Source of the DNA: Caballeronia sp. INDeC2
GTDB lineage: Bacteria; Pseudomonadota; Gammaproteobacteria; Burkholderiales; Burkholderiaceae
Assembly (NCBI RefSeq): GCF_023631325.1
Contig: NZ_JALQDG010000036.1
Location: 1 to 64,000 of the forward strand
Direction: 5' to 3'
DNA length: 64,000 bases
Shown here piece after piece: positions 8,546-16,903 of this stretch. The translations under genes and the position numbers were made by a program. Each line of letters opens with the position of its first letter. Within the stretch, counting starts at the first letter, position 1. The notes below the pieces were generated by a model. That model was not told the origin of the DNA. It did not search any database and saw only the letters and a program-made list of their open reading frames with translations.

Positions 8546-9159
8546 ACGTGCTCTTCATCAACGCGAGCCCGCACGGCGATGCGAGTCATGGCTATCGGCT
8601 TGCACTGGAAATGATCGGCATGCTGCGCAAGACTGCGCGCATGGAAGTCATCGAACGCGATCTCGCCGCGCAGCCGCTGCCGCCCATCACGCAAGACTAT
8701 GCGCGCGCGATCACATCGCGTCATCTGGACACCGCCTCGTTCGACGTGTCCGAGCAACTGGTCCGCGAACTCGAAACGACGGATGCCCTCATCATCAACA
8801 CGCCGATGCATAATTTCACCGTGCCCGCCGCGTTGAAGTTGTGGATCGATTACGTGCTGCGCATTCACCGCACGTTCGCGTCCACGCCCGAAGGCAAGGT
8901 CGGCCTGATGCGCGACCGGCCCACGTTCGTGATCGTCGGATCGGGCGGCTTTCATGGCGGCGAGCACGCGCGTCAGCGGGATTTCCTCACGCCGTATGTG
9001 CGTTACGCGCTCGGCTCGATCGGCCTTCAGAGCCTGCACTTTCTCTTGTTGCAAGGACTCGTGCGTGGCGATGATGCCGTGAACGAAGCGCTGCACCGTG
9101 CACGCGATGAAATCGGCCGACACGCGCTCTTCGCTTCGAACGACGCGATCACGCCCTAA
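8542..9159 (+). CDS. FMN-dependent NAD(P)H oxidoreductase (azoreductase/flavodoxin-like)
   Basis: 205 aa. The N-terminus MNVLFINASPHGDASHGYRL is the FMN phosphate-binding start of the NADH-azoreductase/NQO family. The mid-region DALIINTPMHNFTVPAALK (P-x-x-N-F-x-x-P-x-x-L-K) and VIVGSGGFHGG are typical of AzoR enzymes, which reduce quinones or azo compounds with NAD(P)H. It is coupled to the GNAT gene by a 4-base overlap. Its stop overlaps the stop of the convergent MocR-type gene by 4 bases. Cytoplasmic. Confidence 0.8.
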   Translation: MNVLFINASPHGDASHGYRLALEMIGMLRKTARMEVIERDLAAQPLPPITQDYARAITSRHLDTASFDVSEQLVRELETTDALIINTPMHNFTVPAALKLWIDYVLRIHRTFASTPEGKVGLMRDRPTFVIVGSGGFHGGEHARQRDFLTPYVRYALGSIGLQSLHFLLLQGLVRGDDAVNEALHRARDEIGRHALFASNDAITP

Positions 9160-10625
9160 CCGTCATATGCGCGCCGGAGAAGACGCGCAAGACGCGCGGC
9201 TTCCGCGGCATCGGCGACATTCGCGAAGCCCGCAACGATCCCGCGCAACGTATGCTTCGTGCGCCCGTTCAGATACCACGCCGATAGCGCCAGCACCGCG
9301 AGCCCCGCTTCGCGCGCGCGGGCAGCGATCGCCATGTCGTCGATGAGACCGTCGCGTCCCTTCGAAAAGATCGCGACGAGGTGCATGCCGCCCGTCGGCA
9401 GTTCGATGCTCACGCGATCGCCGAACGCCTTCACGATCGCGTTCGAAAGCAGCATGCGCCGCTCGGCATACAGCGCGCGCATTCGCTTCAAGTGCCGCGC
9501 GAAATGCCCTTGCGCGATGAAGTCCGCCACCGCCGCCTGAAAGAGATAAGGCGAGCCCGCATTCATGCTTTTCGTGAGTTTCGCGAAGCGCGCGACCGCC
9601 CGCTCGGGCACCACCACATAGGAAAGCCGCAAGCCCGGAAACAGCACCTTGCTGAACGTGCCGCAATAGATCACGCGATCATCGCGATCGAGGCTTTTCA
9701 GCGCGGGCAGCGGACGGCCCACGTAACGGAACTCGCTGTCGTAATCGTCCTCGACGATCCAGCTCCCCGCGCGGCTCGCCCAGTCAAGCAGCTTCATGCG
9801 TCTCGCGAGCGACAGCGTCACCCCGAGCGGACTCTGATGCGATGGCGTGACGAATGCGAAGCGCGCATCGGCATCGAGCGCAATGCCGGCATCGACATCG
9901 AGCCCTTCTTGATCGACCGGCACCGGCACGAGCCGCACGCCCGCTTCGACGAGAAAGTTACGCGCGAGCAGATAACCCGGCTCTTCGAACCACCCGCGGT
10001 CATCCGGCTTCGCGAGACTGCGCAGAATCAGTTCAAGCGTCGAGCGATAACCGTTCGTCACGAACACCTGTTCCGGCACGCACTCCACGCCCCGCGACAA
10101 GCCGAGATATGTCGCGATGCGCTCGCGCAATGGCCGATAACCGGAAGGATCGGGATATGTGAGCGCGGCAACGTCCCCGCTGCGCGCGCGATACGCGACG
10201 AGCCGGCTCCATACCTTGCGCGGAAACGCATCGAGCGCGGGCAGGCCGGGGCGTAAAGGCTTCGCATCGTTGCCGATATCGGCGGCCTGTTCGACGCGCC
10301 TGACACGCGGCGCATCCGCACGTTCGCGGCTCTTGCGCGCGGCGGACCGTGTGACCGCGCCCGGCAGCGACGACGACACGAACGTGCCCGCCGCGCCGCG
10401 CATCTGCACATAACCCTCATCGACGAGAATGTTATAGGCCATCTCGACCGTGCCGCGCGCAGTATTCAACTGCGTCGCGAGTCCCCGCAACGCGGGCACG
10501 CGATCGCCTGGCTTCAGATGGCCCGCCGCGATCGCGGCCTTGAAGCGTTCGCAAATTTGCAGATAGATCGGCGACGCTTCGCGCCGGTCGATTGCTATGG
10601 TCAGTGTGTTGCTGGCTCGTGACAT
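9156..10625 (-). CDS. MocR/PdxR-type regulator (GntR HTH + aminotransferase domain)
   Basis: 489 aa. An N-terminal GntR winged helix (about 15-85: ASPIYLQICERFKAAIAAGH, then TQLNTARGTVEMAYNILVDE) is fused to a fold-type I aminotransferase domain (about 120-485). The PLP lysine sits in CGTFSKVLFPGLRLSY and the PLP aspartate region in IVEDDYDSEFRY. MocR proteins bind PLP as an effector and usually control a neighbouring gene. The adjacent divergent reductase gene is the best candidate target. The gene lacks a clear Shine-Dalgarno site; a perfect 10-bp palindrome abuts the start codon. Confidence 0.85.
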   Translation of the reverse strand: MSRASNTLTIAIDRREASPIYLQICERFKAAIAAGHLKPGDRVPALRGLATQLNTARGTVEMAYNILVDEGYVQMRGAAGTFVSSSLPGAVTRSAARKSRERADAPRVRRVEQAADIGNDAKPLRPGLPALDAFPRKVWSRLVAYRARSGDVAALTYPDPSGYRPLRERIATYLGLSRGVECVPEQVFVTNGYRSTLELILRSLAKPDDRGWFEEPGYLLARNFLVEAGVRLVPVPVDQEGLDVDAGIALDADARFAFVTPSHQSPLGVTLSLARRMKLLDWASRAGSWIVEDDYDSEFRYVGRPLPALKSLDRDDRVIYCGTFSKVLFPGLRLSYVVVPERAVARFAKLTKSMNAGSPYLFQAAVADFIAQGHFARHLKRMRALYAERRMLLSNAIVKAFGDRVSIELPTGGMHLVAIFSKGRDGLIDDMAIAARAREAGLAVLALSAWYLNGRTKHTLRGIVAGFANVADAAEAARLARLLRRAYDG

Positions 10626-10635
10626 GGACTAGTCC
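10626..10635. promoter_or_regulatory. perfect 10-bp palindrome at the MocR start codon
   Basis: GGACTAGTCC lies immediately upstream of the regulator's ATG, in the 96-base divergent spacer to the NmrA-type gene. A second small inverted repeat, ATTGT-CAC-ACAAT, lies at 10671-10683. Their position suggests operators or autoregulation; unproven. Confidence 0.35.
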
Positions 10636-10721
10636 GTTCGACGATTCTTGTCCCTTCTTGCTAAGCCATGATTGTCACACAATGAACTCACATTCACTTA
10701 CCTTTGATCGAGAGGTGCATC

Positions 10722-11471
10722 ATGAAAATCGTCGTCATTGGCGGTTCGGGTTTGATCGGCGCGAAAACGGTCGCGATTTTGCGTGGCAAGGGCCATGAGG
10801 CGATTGCCGCGTCGCCGCGCAACGGCGTGGATTCGGTGAGCGGCGCAGGGCTGAATGAAGCGCTTCGCGGCGCGCACATCGTGATCGACGTATCGAACGC
10901 GCCTTCATGGGCGCCGGACGACGTGATGGCGTTCTTCCGCACGTCCACGACGAATCTCGTCAAGGCCGAAGCCGCCGCGGGCGTACAGCATCATGTCGCG
11001 CTATCGGTCGTCGGCACGGACCGCATGACGGACAACGGCTATTTTCGCGCGAAGCTCGCGCAGGAGAAGCTGATCGCGGAATCGGGCGTGCCGTATTCGA
11101 TCATCCGCGCAACGCAGTTCATGGAGTTTCTCGGCGGCATCGCCGATGCGGGCACGCACGACGGCAAGGTGCATCTGTCGACGGGACAGTTCCAGCCGAT
11201 CGCCGCTGACGACGTCGCGGCCATCGTCGCCGATGTCGCGCTCGCCGCGCCGCTGAATGGCATCGTCGATATCGCGGGGCCGGAGCGTGCGCCGTTGCAT
11301 CGGATAGTCGGTCGATATCTGAAGACGCAGGGCGATGCGCGTGAGATCGTCGTCGATCCCAAAGCGACGTACTTCGGCGGCACGATTACAGAGGACTCGC
11401 TCGTGCCGACCGGCGTCGCGCGCCGTGGAAACATCGCGCTGGAAGACTGGCTCAAGAACGCGCGCTCGTGA
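10722..11471 (+). CDS. NmrA-like / atypical SDR NAD(P)-binding reductase
   Basis: 249 aa from the ATG at 10722 (AGAGGTGC upstream). The dinucleotide-binding glycine motif opens the protein (MKIVVIGGSGLIGAKTVAIL). The SVVGTDRM segment and PYSIIRATQFMEFLG are typical of the NmrA/atypical short-chain dehydrogenase group (SDR_a5/a7). Such proteins are NAD(P)-dependent reductases or redox sensors. The canonical YxxxK motif is not evident, as in the NmrA group. It is divergent from the MocR regulator, its probable controller. Confidence 0.75.
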   Translation: MKIVVIGGSGLIGAKTVAILRGKGHEAIAASPRNGVDSVSGAGLNEALRGAHIVIDVSNAPSWAPDDVMAFFRTSTTNLVKAEAAAGVQHHVALSVVGTDRMTDNGYFRAKLAQEKLIAESGVPYSIIRATQFMEFLGGIADAGTHDGKVHLSTGQFQPIAADDVAAIVADVALAAPLNGIVDIAGPERAPLHRIVGRYLKTQGDAREIVVDPKATYFGGTITEDSLVPTGVARRGNIALEDWLKNARS

Positions 11472-11493
11472 ACGGCGCAATGCCTCGCGCGTT

Positions 11494-12600
11494 TCAGAAG
11501 ATGTGCATCATCCCGACGTAAGCGCCCGTCTGCGACTCGCCCGCCATCGGGCTCGTGCTCGGCTCGGCGTCGCGCGGTGTCGCGAAGACCGAGAACGTGC
11601 CGTTCGCGCTGTTGCGCACGTAGGCCACGGTGCCGTACAGGAACGTGCGCTTGCTGAAGTTGTAGGTCGTGCCGAGCGCGTAGAGCATCGCGTGGCTCGC
11701 GGGATCATGCGCCGCATCGCCCGCACCCTCGCCCACGTGGATATAGAAGCCAGCCGCGGTGACCGCCCACGCGGGCGTGGCCTGATAGGTTGCGCCGAGC
11801 CAGTAGTGATCGGCGCTGTCGGCCACGCCCGCGGGAGAATCCGGCGCAGCGTAGTGCGTGTAGGCGGCCTGCACCTTCCACTTGTCCACCTTCAGGTTCG
11901 CGCCGACGAAGTACTCGCGCGACGCCTGAAATATGTTGTCCAGCTTGCCGTCCTGACTGCGCAGCTCGTCGTAGATGCCGCGCACGTCGAGCACCGGTGA
12001 GTGATACGTCAGCATGATGCCTTCGGAGCGGCCGAACTCCCCTTGCGCGCCCGAATTGAACGCGCCCGGCTGATTGCCGAACGCATACTGCCCCTGCACG
12101 TCGAAGCCATGAAACACGGGGCTGTGGTACTCGACGTTATTGCTCGTCTGCTGCCAGTTGCGCCCGCGCACGAGCGACGCCGATGAAACCGCCTCCTGCA
12201 CGAAGGGATCGAATTCCCACACGCCGTCGCTATCGATGAAAAGGTTGCGGCCCGCCTGCAACTGGCCCCACGTTTTCGAGCTCAGACCGACATACGCGCG
12301 GCGCGACCATTGACGTCCGCCGCCGGTGGTGCCGTTCATGATCTGGAGGGCGGTTTCGAGGTCGAAGACGGCGCTAAGGCCGCCGCCGAGATCCTCGTTG
12401 CCTTTGAGGCCCCACATGCTGGTGCCCCAGTCGCCGCCTTCGGCGCTCCATCGCGAAACGCTGCCGCCCGTGCCGTTTGCAATGTGATTCAGATATTCGA
12501 TGCCGCCATCGATACGGCCGTACATCGTGACGCTCGTTTGCGCCCACGCGCCCGAGGTGACGAGAAGTAGACTTGCCGCTTTCCAGAGACGAACTTTCAT
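11494..12600 (-). CDS. general porin (Gram-negative outer-membrane porin)
   Basis: 368 aa. A signal peptide spans residues 1-20 (MKVRLWKAASLLLVTSGAWA), followed by QTSVTMYGRIDGGIEY, the hallmark N-terminal strand of Burkholderiales trimeric porins. The GNEDLGGGLSAVFDLE segment is also typical. The end, YVGMMHIF, has the terminal phenylalanine needed for BAM-dependent outer-membrane insertion. The substrate is not predictable. It converges with the NmrA-type gene with a 22-base gap. Confidence 0.9.
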   Translation of the reverse strand: MKVRLWKAASLLLVTSGAWAQTSVTMYGRIDGGIEYLNHIANGTGGSVSRWSAEGGDWGTSMWGLKGNEDLGGGLSAVFDLETALQIMNGTTGGGRQWSRRAYVGLSSKTWGQLQAGRNLFIDSDGVWEFDPFVQEAVSSASLVRGRNWQQTSNNVEYHSPVFHGFDVQGQYAFGNQPGAFNSGAQGEFGRSEGIMLTYHSPVLDVRGIYDELRSQDGKLDNIFQASREYFVGANLKVDKWKVQAAYTHYAAPDSPAGVADSADHYWLGATYQATPAWAVTAAGFYIHVGEGAGDAAHDPASHAMLYALGTTYNFSKRTFLYGTVAYVRNSANGTFSVFATPRDAEPSTSPMAGESQTGAYVGMMHIF

Positions 12601-12711
12601 GGCCGACTGAACTCCATGCTGCCCGGTTGAAAGAAAACGATTGGCAGCACCTTAGCACCATCCGATGAAGTCGGCATGAATCAGCGGATCGGTCGTTGAA
12701 ATGGCTTAAGC

Positions 12712-13242
12712 GTGAGCACCAAGTATCGGCATGTTCATTCGGATACCTTATATTCTGGCGATGTCATACGACATCGACGATTCGATCGCTTTCAAGAAGC
12801 CAATACGCTATTCGAACGTGTGCATCCGCACGCCGCAGTCATGTCCGGACGGTCTCGCGTGCGCGTCTTCGATACATCGAGCTATACGTTCCTGGGCTTC
12901 AATTCCGCGAGTCCGGTCTTGCAAGGCGCGGGCTCGTCGGGCGGCACGATCGGCTGGCCGAATCCGCTTGTCGTCGATCCTTTGATGATCTCGCTGAACA
13001 ACGTCGCGCCGTCGAACTTCACGGTCGCGGATGCGCTCGTAGCGAGCGGCGCGCACGGCACGTCGCTGCCATTCGTAGCGGGCGGCAGAGTGAGCGTCAC
13101 GTGCGCCGACGCGAGCGGGGCAAGCGCCGCGCCGGTAGATTGCAGCATGGCGTTCGTGCCGTTTCCCGGAAACAAGGCATCGATCCGATCGGACGAAACG
13201 TTTGGAAGTCTTCCTCCAGACGCTTTTAAACGCTCCCCGTAA
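12712..13242. other. ambiguous coding remnant or small orphan gene
   Basis: From about 12840 to 13200 both strands keep long open frames with G/C-rich third positions, and the third positions of the two best frames coincide, so base bias does not separate them. The plus frame (GTG 12712 or ATG 12841) gives a secreted-looking but signal-less sequence with segments such as SLNNVAPSNFTVADALVASG. The minus frame (12882-13175) is alanine/threonine-rich. I recognise neither. It may be the end of a degraded gene. Confidence 0.25.
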
Positions 13243-13369
13243 AGAAACGTTCACCCGTGCCGATAACCTGAAACAGAAGAGGCCAAACGATCGTCCGCGG
13301 CCTTTTCGATATCCGAGACGAGGGCCCCGCAGTCATACCGCGCGGGCCGATAACATCGACAGAGAAAAA

Positions 13370-13573
13370 ATGGTCTTCAGCTACAGGGACATGATGGTCA
13401 CGCCGGCGGCGGTCCGGCAGGGCAATGTGTTTGCCGCGACGGCGCGAATCCAGGATTTGAACGGCATGGAGCGTTCCGTGCGACTGCCGGGCGAGTTTCC
13501 CAACGTCGAAGAGGCGATCCGCTTTGCAATCGCGGCGGGCTTCGAATATATCGATTGCGAGCGGCGCTGCTGA
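13370..13573 (+). CDS. small conserved hypothetical protein
   Basis: 67 aa, starting at the ATG at 13370 after ACAGAGAAAA. The sequence (MVFSYRDMMVTPAAVRQGNV; later GEFPNVEEAIRFAIAAGFEY) resembles short single-domain proteins common in Burkholderia genomes, with a strand-rich start and a helix near the end; no function is known. It has no signal or membrane segment. It is followed 22 bases later by a hairpin terminator. A longer upstream frame to 13202 appears non-coding. Confidence 0.55.
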   Translation: MVFSYRDMMVTPAAVRQGNVFAATARIQDLNGMERSVRLPGEFPNVEEAIRFAIAAGFEYIDCERRC

Positions 13574-13594
13574 TTTCACGCGGGAAAAGCATCG

Positions 13595-13619
13595 ACGCCG
13601 CGACCGCTGATCGCGGCGT
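13595..13619. terminator. bidirectional hairpin between small gene and PhoX gene
   Basis: ACGCCGCGA (13595-13603) pairs with TCGCGGCGT (13611-13619) around a 7-nt loop, then TTTCCTTTTCC. It serves the plus-strand small gene and probably the convergent phosphatase gene (stop at 13634). Confidence 0.65.
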
Positions 13620-13633
13620 TTTCCTTTTCCTCG

Positions 13634-15607
13634 TCAGCCCAGCTTGATCGACGCCGGATCGGCAGTCAGATACCCCACCGCCGCGCCGAAGCGGTCCTTG
13701 TAGTTCGCGCGGATGAGCGGATCGAGCGTCGCCTGCACCTTGCCGTGCAGCGCCGTTTCCCAGTCGCCCGCATGCTGGAAGTTGCTCATGACGTAGGTCC
13801 AGCCGTTGATCTCGTCGACTGCGTGCAGGCCCGTCGATTCCGCGCCCGCAGGCGCCGACAGAACGCGCGTCAGCGCTTTCGTATCGACGTTGTACGCCCA
13901 CAGGAAGTTGTTGACGTGCGCGCCGCTGTCCTCGCCGATGAACAGCGTGCGCAGCTTCTCCGAGAACTTCAGGTTATCCGGATTCGCGATGCGCTCCGGG
14001 TTCGCGAGATTGCCGAGCGCGTCCGACGCAATGTCTTCGCCGACGAGCGCGGCCGGCGCGGCCATGTCGACCGGCACCCATTCGCTGTCGATCGCGGCGC
14101 CGGTGAGATCGCGTTGGCCGCCCTTCAGATTGAACGCATAGACGGCGCCGGCGGTGATGGCGCGATCGAGCGCGATGTCCGTCGAATGCGCGTCGCCCTT
14201 CACCATCGACTTGACGATCTGCGACATCGCCGAATAGACGATCTTGTCCTTCGCGTTGACCGTCGTGCCTTCGAGCTTCGTAAAGCACATGCTCGCGCCG
14301 CGCAGCGCGGCATAGCGATGCGTCTCCAGGAACGCGGCCGCTTTCTCCATGCCCGGCTTGATGCGGATCCAGTTGAACTTGCCGCCGAAATGGATGCGCG
14401 TGTAGGTCGCATCCAGCGCCGGGCCGACCTTTTCGTCGGTGACGACGTCCATGATGTCGGCGATCGTCAGCGTGTCGGCGAGATGCTCGATTTCATCGCT
14501 CGTCGCGTGACCGAGGTTGAGCCACGTCAGCGTGGCCGAGCCCGCGCCCGCCGACGACGTCTGCGCGCACTTCGCGACGTAGAGCGTGCCCGCCGAGAGA
14601 TCCGCTGCCTTGTCCGCGACGAACATGAAGATGCCGCCGTTGGTGGCGTCGTCGCCCATCATCACGGTGCGCTTGTCGGGCATCACCTGAATCAGTTCGT
14701 GCGAGATGCGCCCGAGGCAATAGTGCTTCGTGATCGTGCCGGTGCCGTCCGCATGCACGGTGACTTCGGGCACATGGCCGTAGTGATAGGGGCGCGCTTT
14801 CGTTTCGTCGCCGTAAAGGTTCTTGCTGTATGCCTTGAACTGCGCGTCCGTCGATGAAAGCGCCGCATCCGGCTCGTACTCTTCGCTCGACAAATGCGTG
14901 TTCCACGGCGACAGGCTCGCGCCGCATGTGATCCACAGACCGTGCGCCTTCGACGTATCGACGTTCGCGTAGCTCACGAGCGAGAGCTTGCCGGTTGCCG
15001 GATCCTGATCGAGCGTGAGCACGGCGATCGGCGACGGCAGGCGTCCATACATGCTGACGGCGCTTTGATCGCGCGTCGTGTATTCGAACTGCACGACCGC
15101 GAACACGGGGTTGCCCTTCACGCCCTTCACCGCCGGATTGTCGAGCTTGATGAGCGACGTGCCGTCCGGGCAATCCGAGAAGAACTGGCGCTCCTTGCCC
15201 GGCGCAGAACGGTCGACGATCGGCTGATTGTCGATATCGAAGTAGCCGCCCGCGACGATCGTGCCGCCCGCCGTGTTCGGCACGACATCGCCCGTCATGA
15301 AGAACGGCTGATAAGCGAGCTTGTAGGCGCGGTTGCTGCCGTCGCTGAAGTTCACGGTCATCGTCGACGCGACGGTGGTCTTCGCCATCGCGTTCGGATC
15401 GGCGAGCGTCGGCGCGGCCATGCCGGTGAACGTCGCCGTGGTGAAGGCGGCGGCCGGCGCGGGCGCGGGCGTGGCCGCGTTGCTGTCGCTGCCGCCGCAT
15501 GCGGTGGCGAGCAACGAAGCGGTGGCCGCGCCGCCGAGCGGCAGCATCGGCGCGCCGGCGAGAATCTTGAGGGCTTTGCGGCGGGAAAGGTCGAGTCGCT
15601 GCGCCAT
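13634..15607 (-). CDS. PhoX-family phosphatase (DUF839), Tat-exported
   Basis: 657 aa. The N-terminus has a twin-arginine signal (S8-R9-R10-K-A-L-K) and a hydrophobic segment ending in LLATAC37GG, a plausible lipobox, so a Tat-exported lipoprotein is possible. The rest matches the PhoX/DUF839 layout: FFSDCPDGTSLIKLDNPAVK, WITCGASLSPWNTHLSSEEY and ARPYHYGHVPEV. PhoX enzymes are calcium/iron-dependent alkaline phosphatases of the periplasm or surface that release phosphate from organic esters. No pho box was identified upstream. It is a single-gene unit. Confidence 0.85.
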   Translation of the reverse strand: MAQRLDLSRRKALKILAGAPMLPLGGAATASLLATACGGSDSNAATPAPAPAAAFTTATFTGMAAPTLADPNAMAKTTVASTMTVNFSDGSNRAYKLAYQPFFMTGDVVPNTAGGTIVAGGYFDIDNQPIVDRSAPGKERQFFSDCPDGTSLIKLDNPAVKGVKGNPVFAVVQFEYTTRDQSAVSMYGRLPSPIAVLTLDQDPATGKLSLVSYANVDTSKAHGLWITCGASLSPWNTHLSSEEYEPDAALSSTDAQFKAYSKNLYGDETKARPYHYGHVPEVTVHADGTGTITKHYCLGRISHELIQVMPDKRTVMMGDDATNGGIFMFVADKAADLSAGTLYVAKCAQTSSAGAGSATLTWLNLGHATSDEIEHLADTLTIADIMDVVTDEKVGPALDATYTRIHFGGKFNWIRIKPGMEKAAAFLETHRYAALRGASMCFTKLEGTTVNAKDKIVYSAMSQIVKSMVKGDAHSTDIALDRAITAGAVYAFNLKGGQRDLTGAAIDSEWVPVDMAAPAALVGEDIASDALGNLANPERIANPDNLKFSEKLRTLFIGEDSGAHVNNFLWAYNVDTKALTRVLSAPAGAESTGLHAVDEINGWTYVMSNFQHAGDWETALHGKVQATLDPLIRANYKDRFGAAVGYLTADPASIKLG

Positions 15608-15820
15608 GTGTGGTTTCGAGTCCTTGATCGTGGGTTGTGTAACGGCGATGAAAGTCCCTGCTCCGGGCCATTGCGGCCCGATGTGCCGTTTGATGCGCTA
15701 CTTTAGGAAATGAATGTGAAATGCGTTTGACAGGCTGGTGTAATTATCTGGTTTTTTGCCTGAAAGCGTGGGACTGTTCGATTCGAAGTCGCGGCGGGCA
15801 AACCGCGCCCGCCGCCCCGC

Positions 15821-16849
15821 TCACATCCGCCCCGCCTCGATCACCGCATCCGCGAAAGCCTTGGGCGCTTCCTGCGGAAGATTGTGTCCGATGCCGCCCG
15901 CGATGTTCCGATGCTGGTACTTGCCCGTGAACTTCTTCGCATACGCCGATGGATCCGGATGCGGCGCACCGTTCGCATCGCCTTCCATCGTGATCGTCGG
16001 CACGCCGATGGACGGCGCGGTCGCGAGACGCTGCTCCAGCGCGTCGTATTGCGCCTCGCCCTGCACGAGCCCGAGACGCCAGCGATAGTTGTGAATCACC
16101 ACCGCGACGTGATCCGGATTCTCGAACGATTTCGCCGACCGGTCGTACGTCGCGTCATCGAAGTTCCATTTCGGCGATGCGAGTTGCCAGATGAGCTTGT
16201 TGAACGCGTGACGGTTCGCCTCGTAGCCCGCCTGGCCGCGATCCGTCGCGAAGTAGAACTGATACCACCACGCGAACTCGGCCTTCGGCGGCAGCGGCGC
16301 GCGATTCGCCTGCTGGCTGCCGATCAGATAGCCGCTCACGGAGACCATCGCCTTGACGCGCTCCGGCCACAGCGCCGCGATGATGTTCGCGGTGCGCGCG
16401 CCCCAGTCGAACGCGCCGAGCGTGGCCTGCTTGATCTTCAGCGCATCCATTAACGCGATGATGTCCACGGCGATCACCGCTTGCTGGCCGTTGCGCGGCG
16501 TATCGGCGGAAAGAAAGCGCGTCGATCCGTAGCCGCGCAGATACGGCACGATCACGCGATAACCCTGCGCGACGAGCAACGGCGCGACCTCGGCGAACGC
16601 GTGGATGTCGTACGGCCAGCCGTGCAGCAGAATCACGACAGGACCGTTCGCCGGACCCGCCTCCGCATATCCGACGTTAAGCGCGCCCGCATCGATCTGA
16701 CGGATCTCCGCGAAGCCCGCACCCGGCGATGTGCGTTGCGGCGTTTGAGCGCGAACGAAGCCGCTCAAGCCGAGCTGCATCGCGCCGACGCTCGCGATCG
16801 TCGTGCCGAGAAAACGGCGGCGCCATGTGTTGATCTGATCATCCGGCAT
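15821..16849 (-). CDS. Tat-exported alpha/beta hydrolase (epoxide hydrolase type)
   Basis: 342 aa. A twin-arginine signal (W-R10-R11-R-F-L-G, then a hydrophobic stretch to FVRAQTPQ) predicts periplasmic location. The hydrolase core has LLHGWPYDIHAF and the nucleophile elbow GAFDWGARTANI with D148, so an aspartate-nucleophile enzyme (epoxide hydrolase/dehalogenase group). The catalytic His is probably in GGIGHNLPQEAP. It lies 54 bases downstream of the M81 peptidase gene on the same strand and could be the last gene of that unit. Substrate unknown. Confidence 0.75.
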   Translation of the reverse strand: MPDDQINTWRRRFLGTTIASVGAMQLGLSGFVRAQTPQRTSPGAGFAEIRQIDAGALNVGYAEAGPANGPVVILLHGWPYDIHAFAEVAPLLVAQGYRVIVPYLRGYGSTRFLSADTPRNGQQAVIAVDIIALMDALKIKQATLGAFDWGARTANIIAALWPERVKAMVSVSGYLIGSQQANRAPLPPKAEFAWWYQFYFATDRGQAGYEANRHAFNKLIWQLASPKWNFDDATYDRSAKSFENPDHVAVVIHNYRWRLGLVQGEAQYDALEQRLATAPSIGVPTITMEGDANGAPHPDPSAYAKKFTGKYQHRNIAGGIGHNLPQEAPKAFADAVIEAGRM

Positions 16850-16903
16850 GTTGCGATACTCCTCTTGTCGACGTATTCAATGAGCGGAAAACAACGCGAA
16901 TCA

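Noticed and set aside
13745..15706. Long plus-strand open frames across the PhoX gene
   Set aside because: Arginine/histidine-rich antisense shadows; the minus-strand frame has a Tat signal and PhoX motifs.
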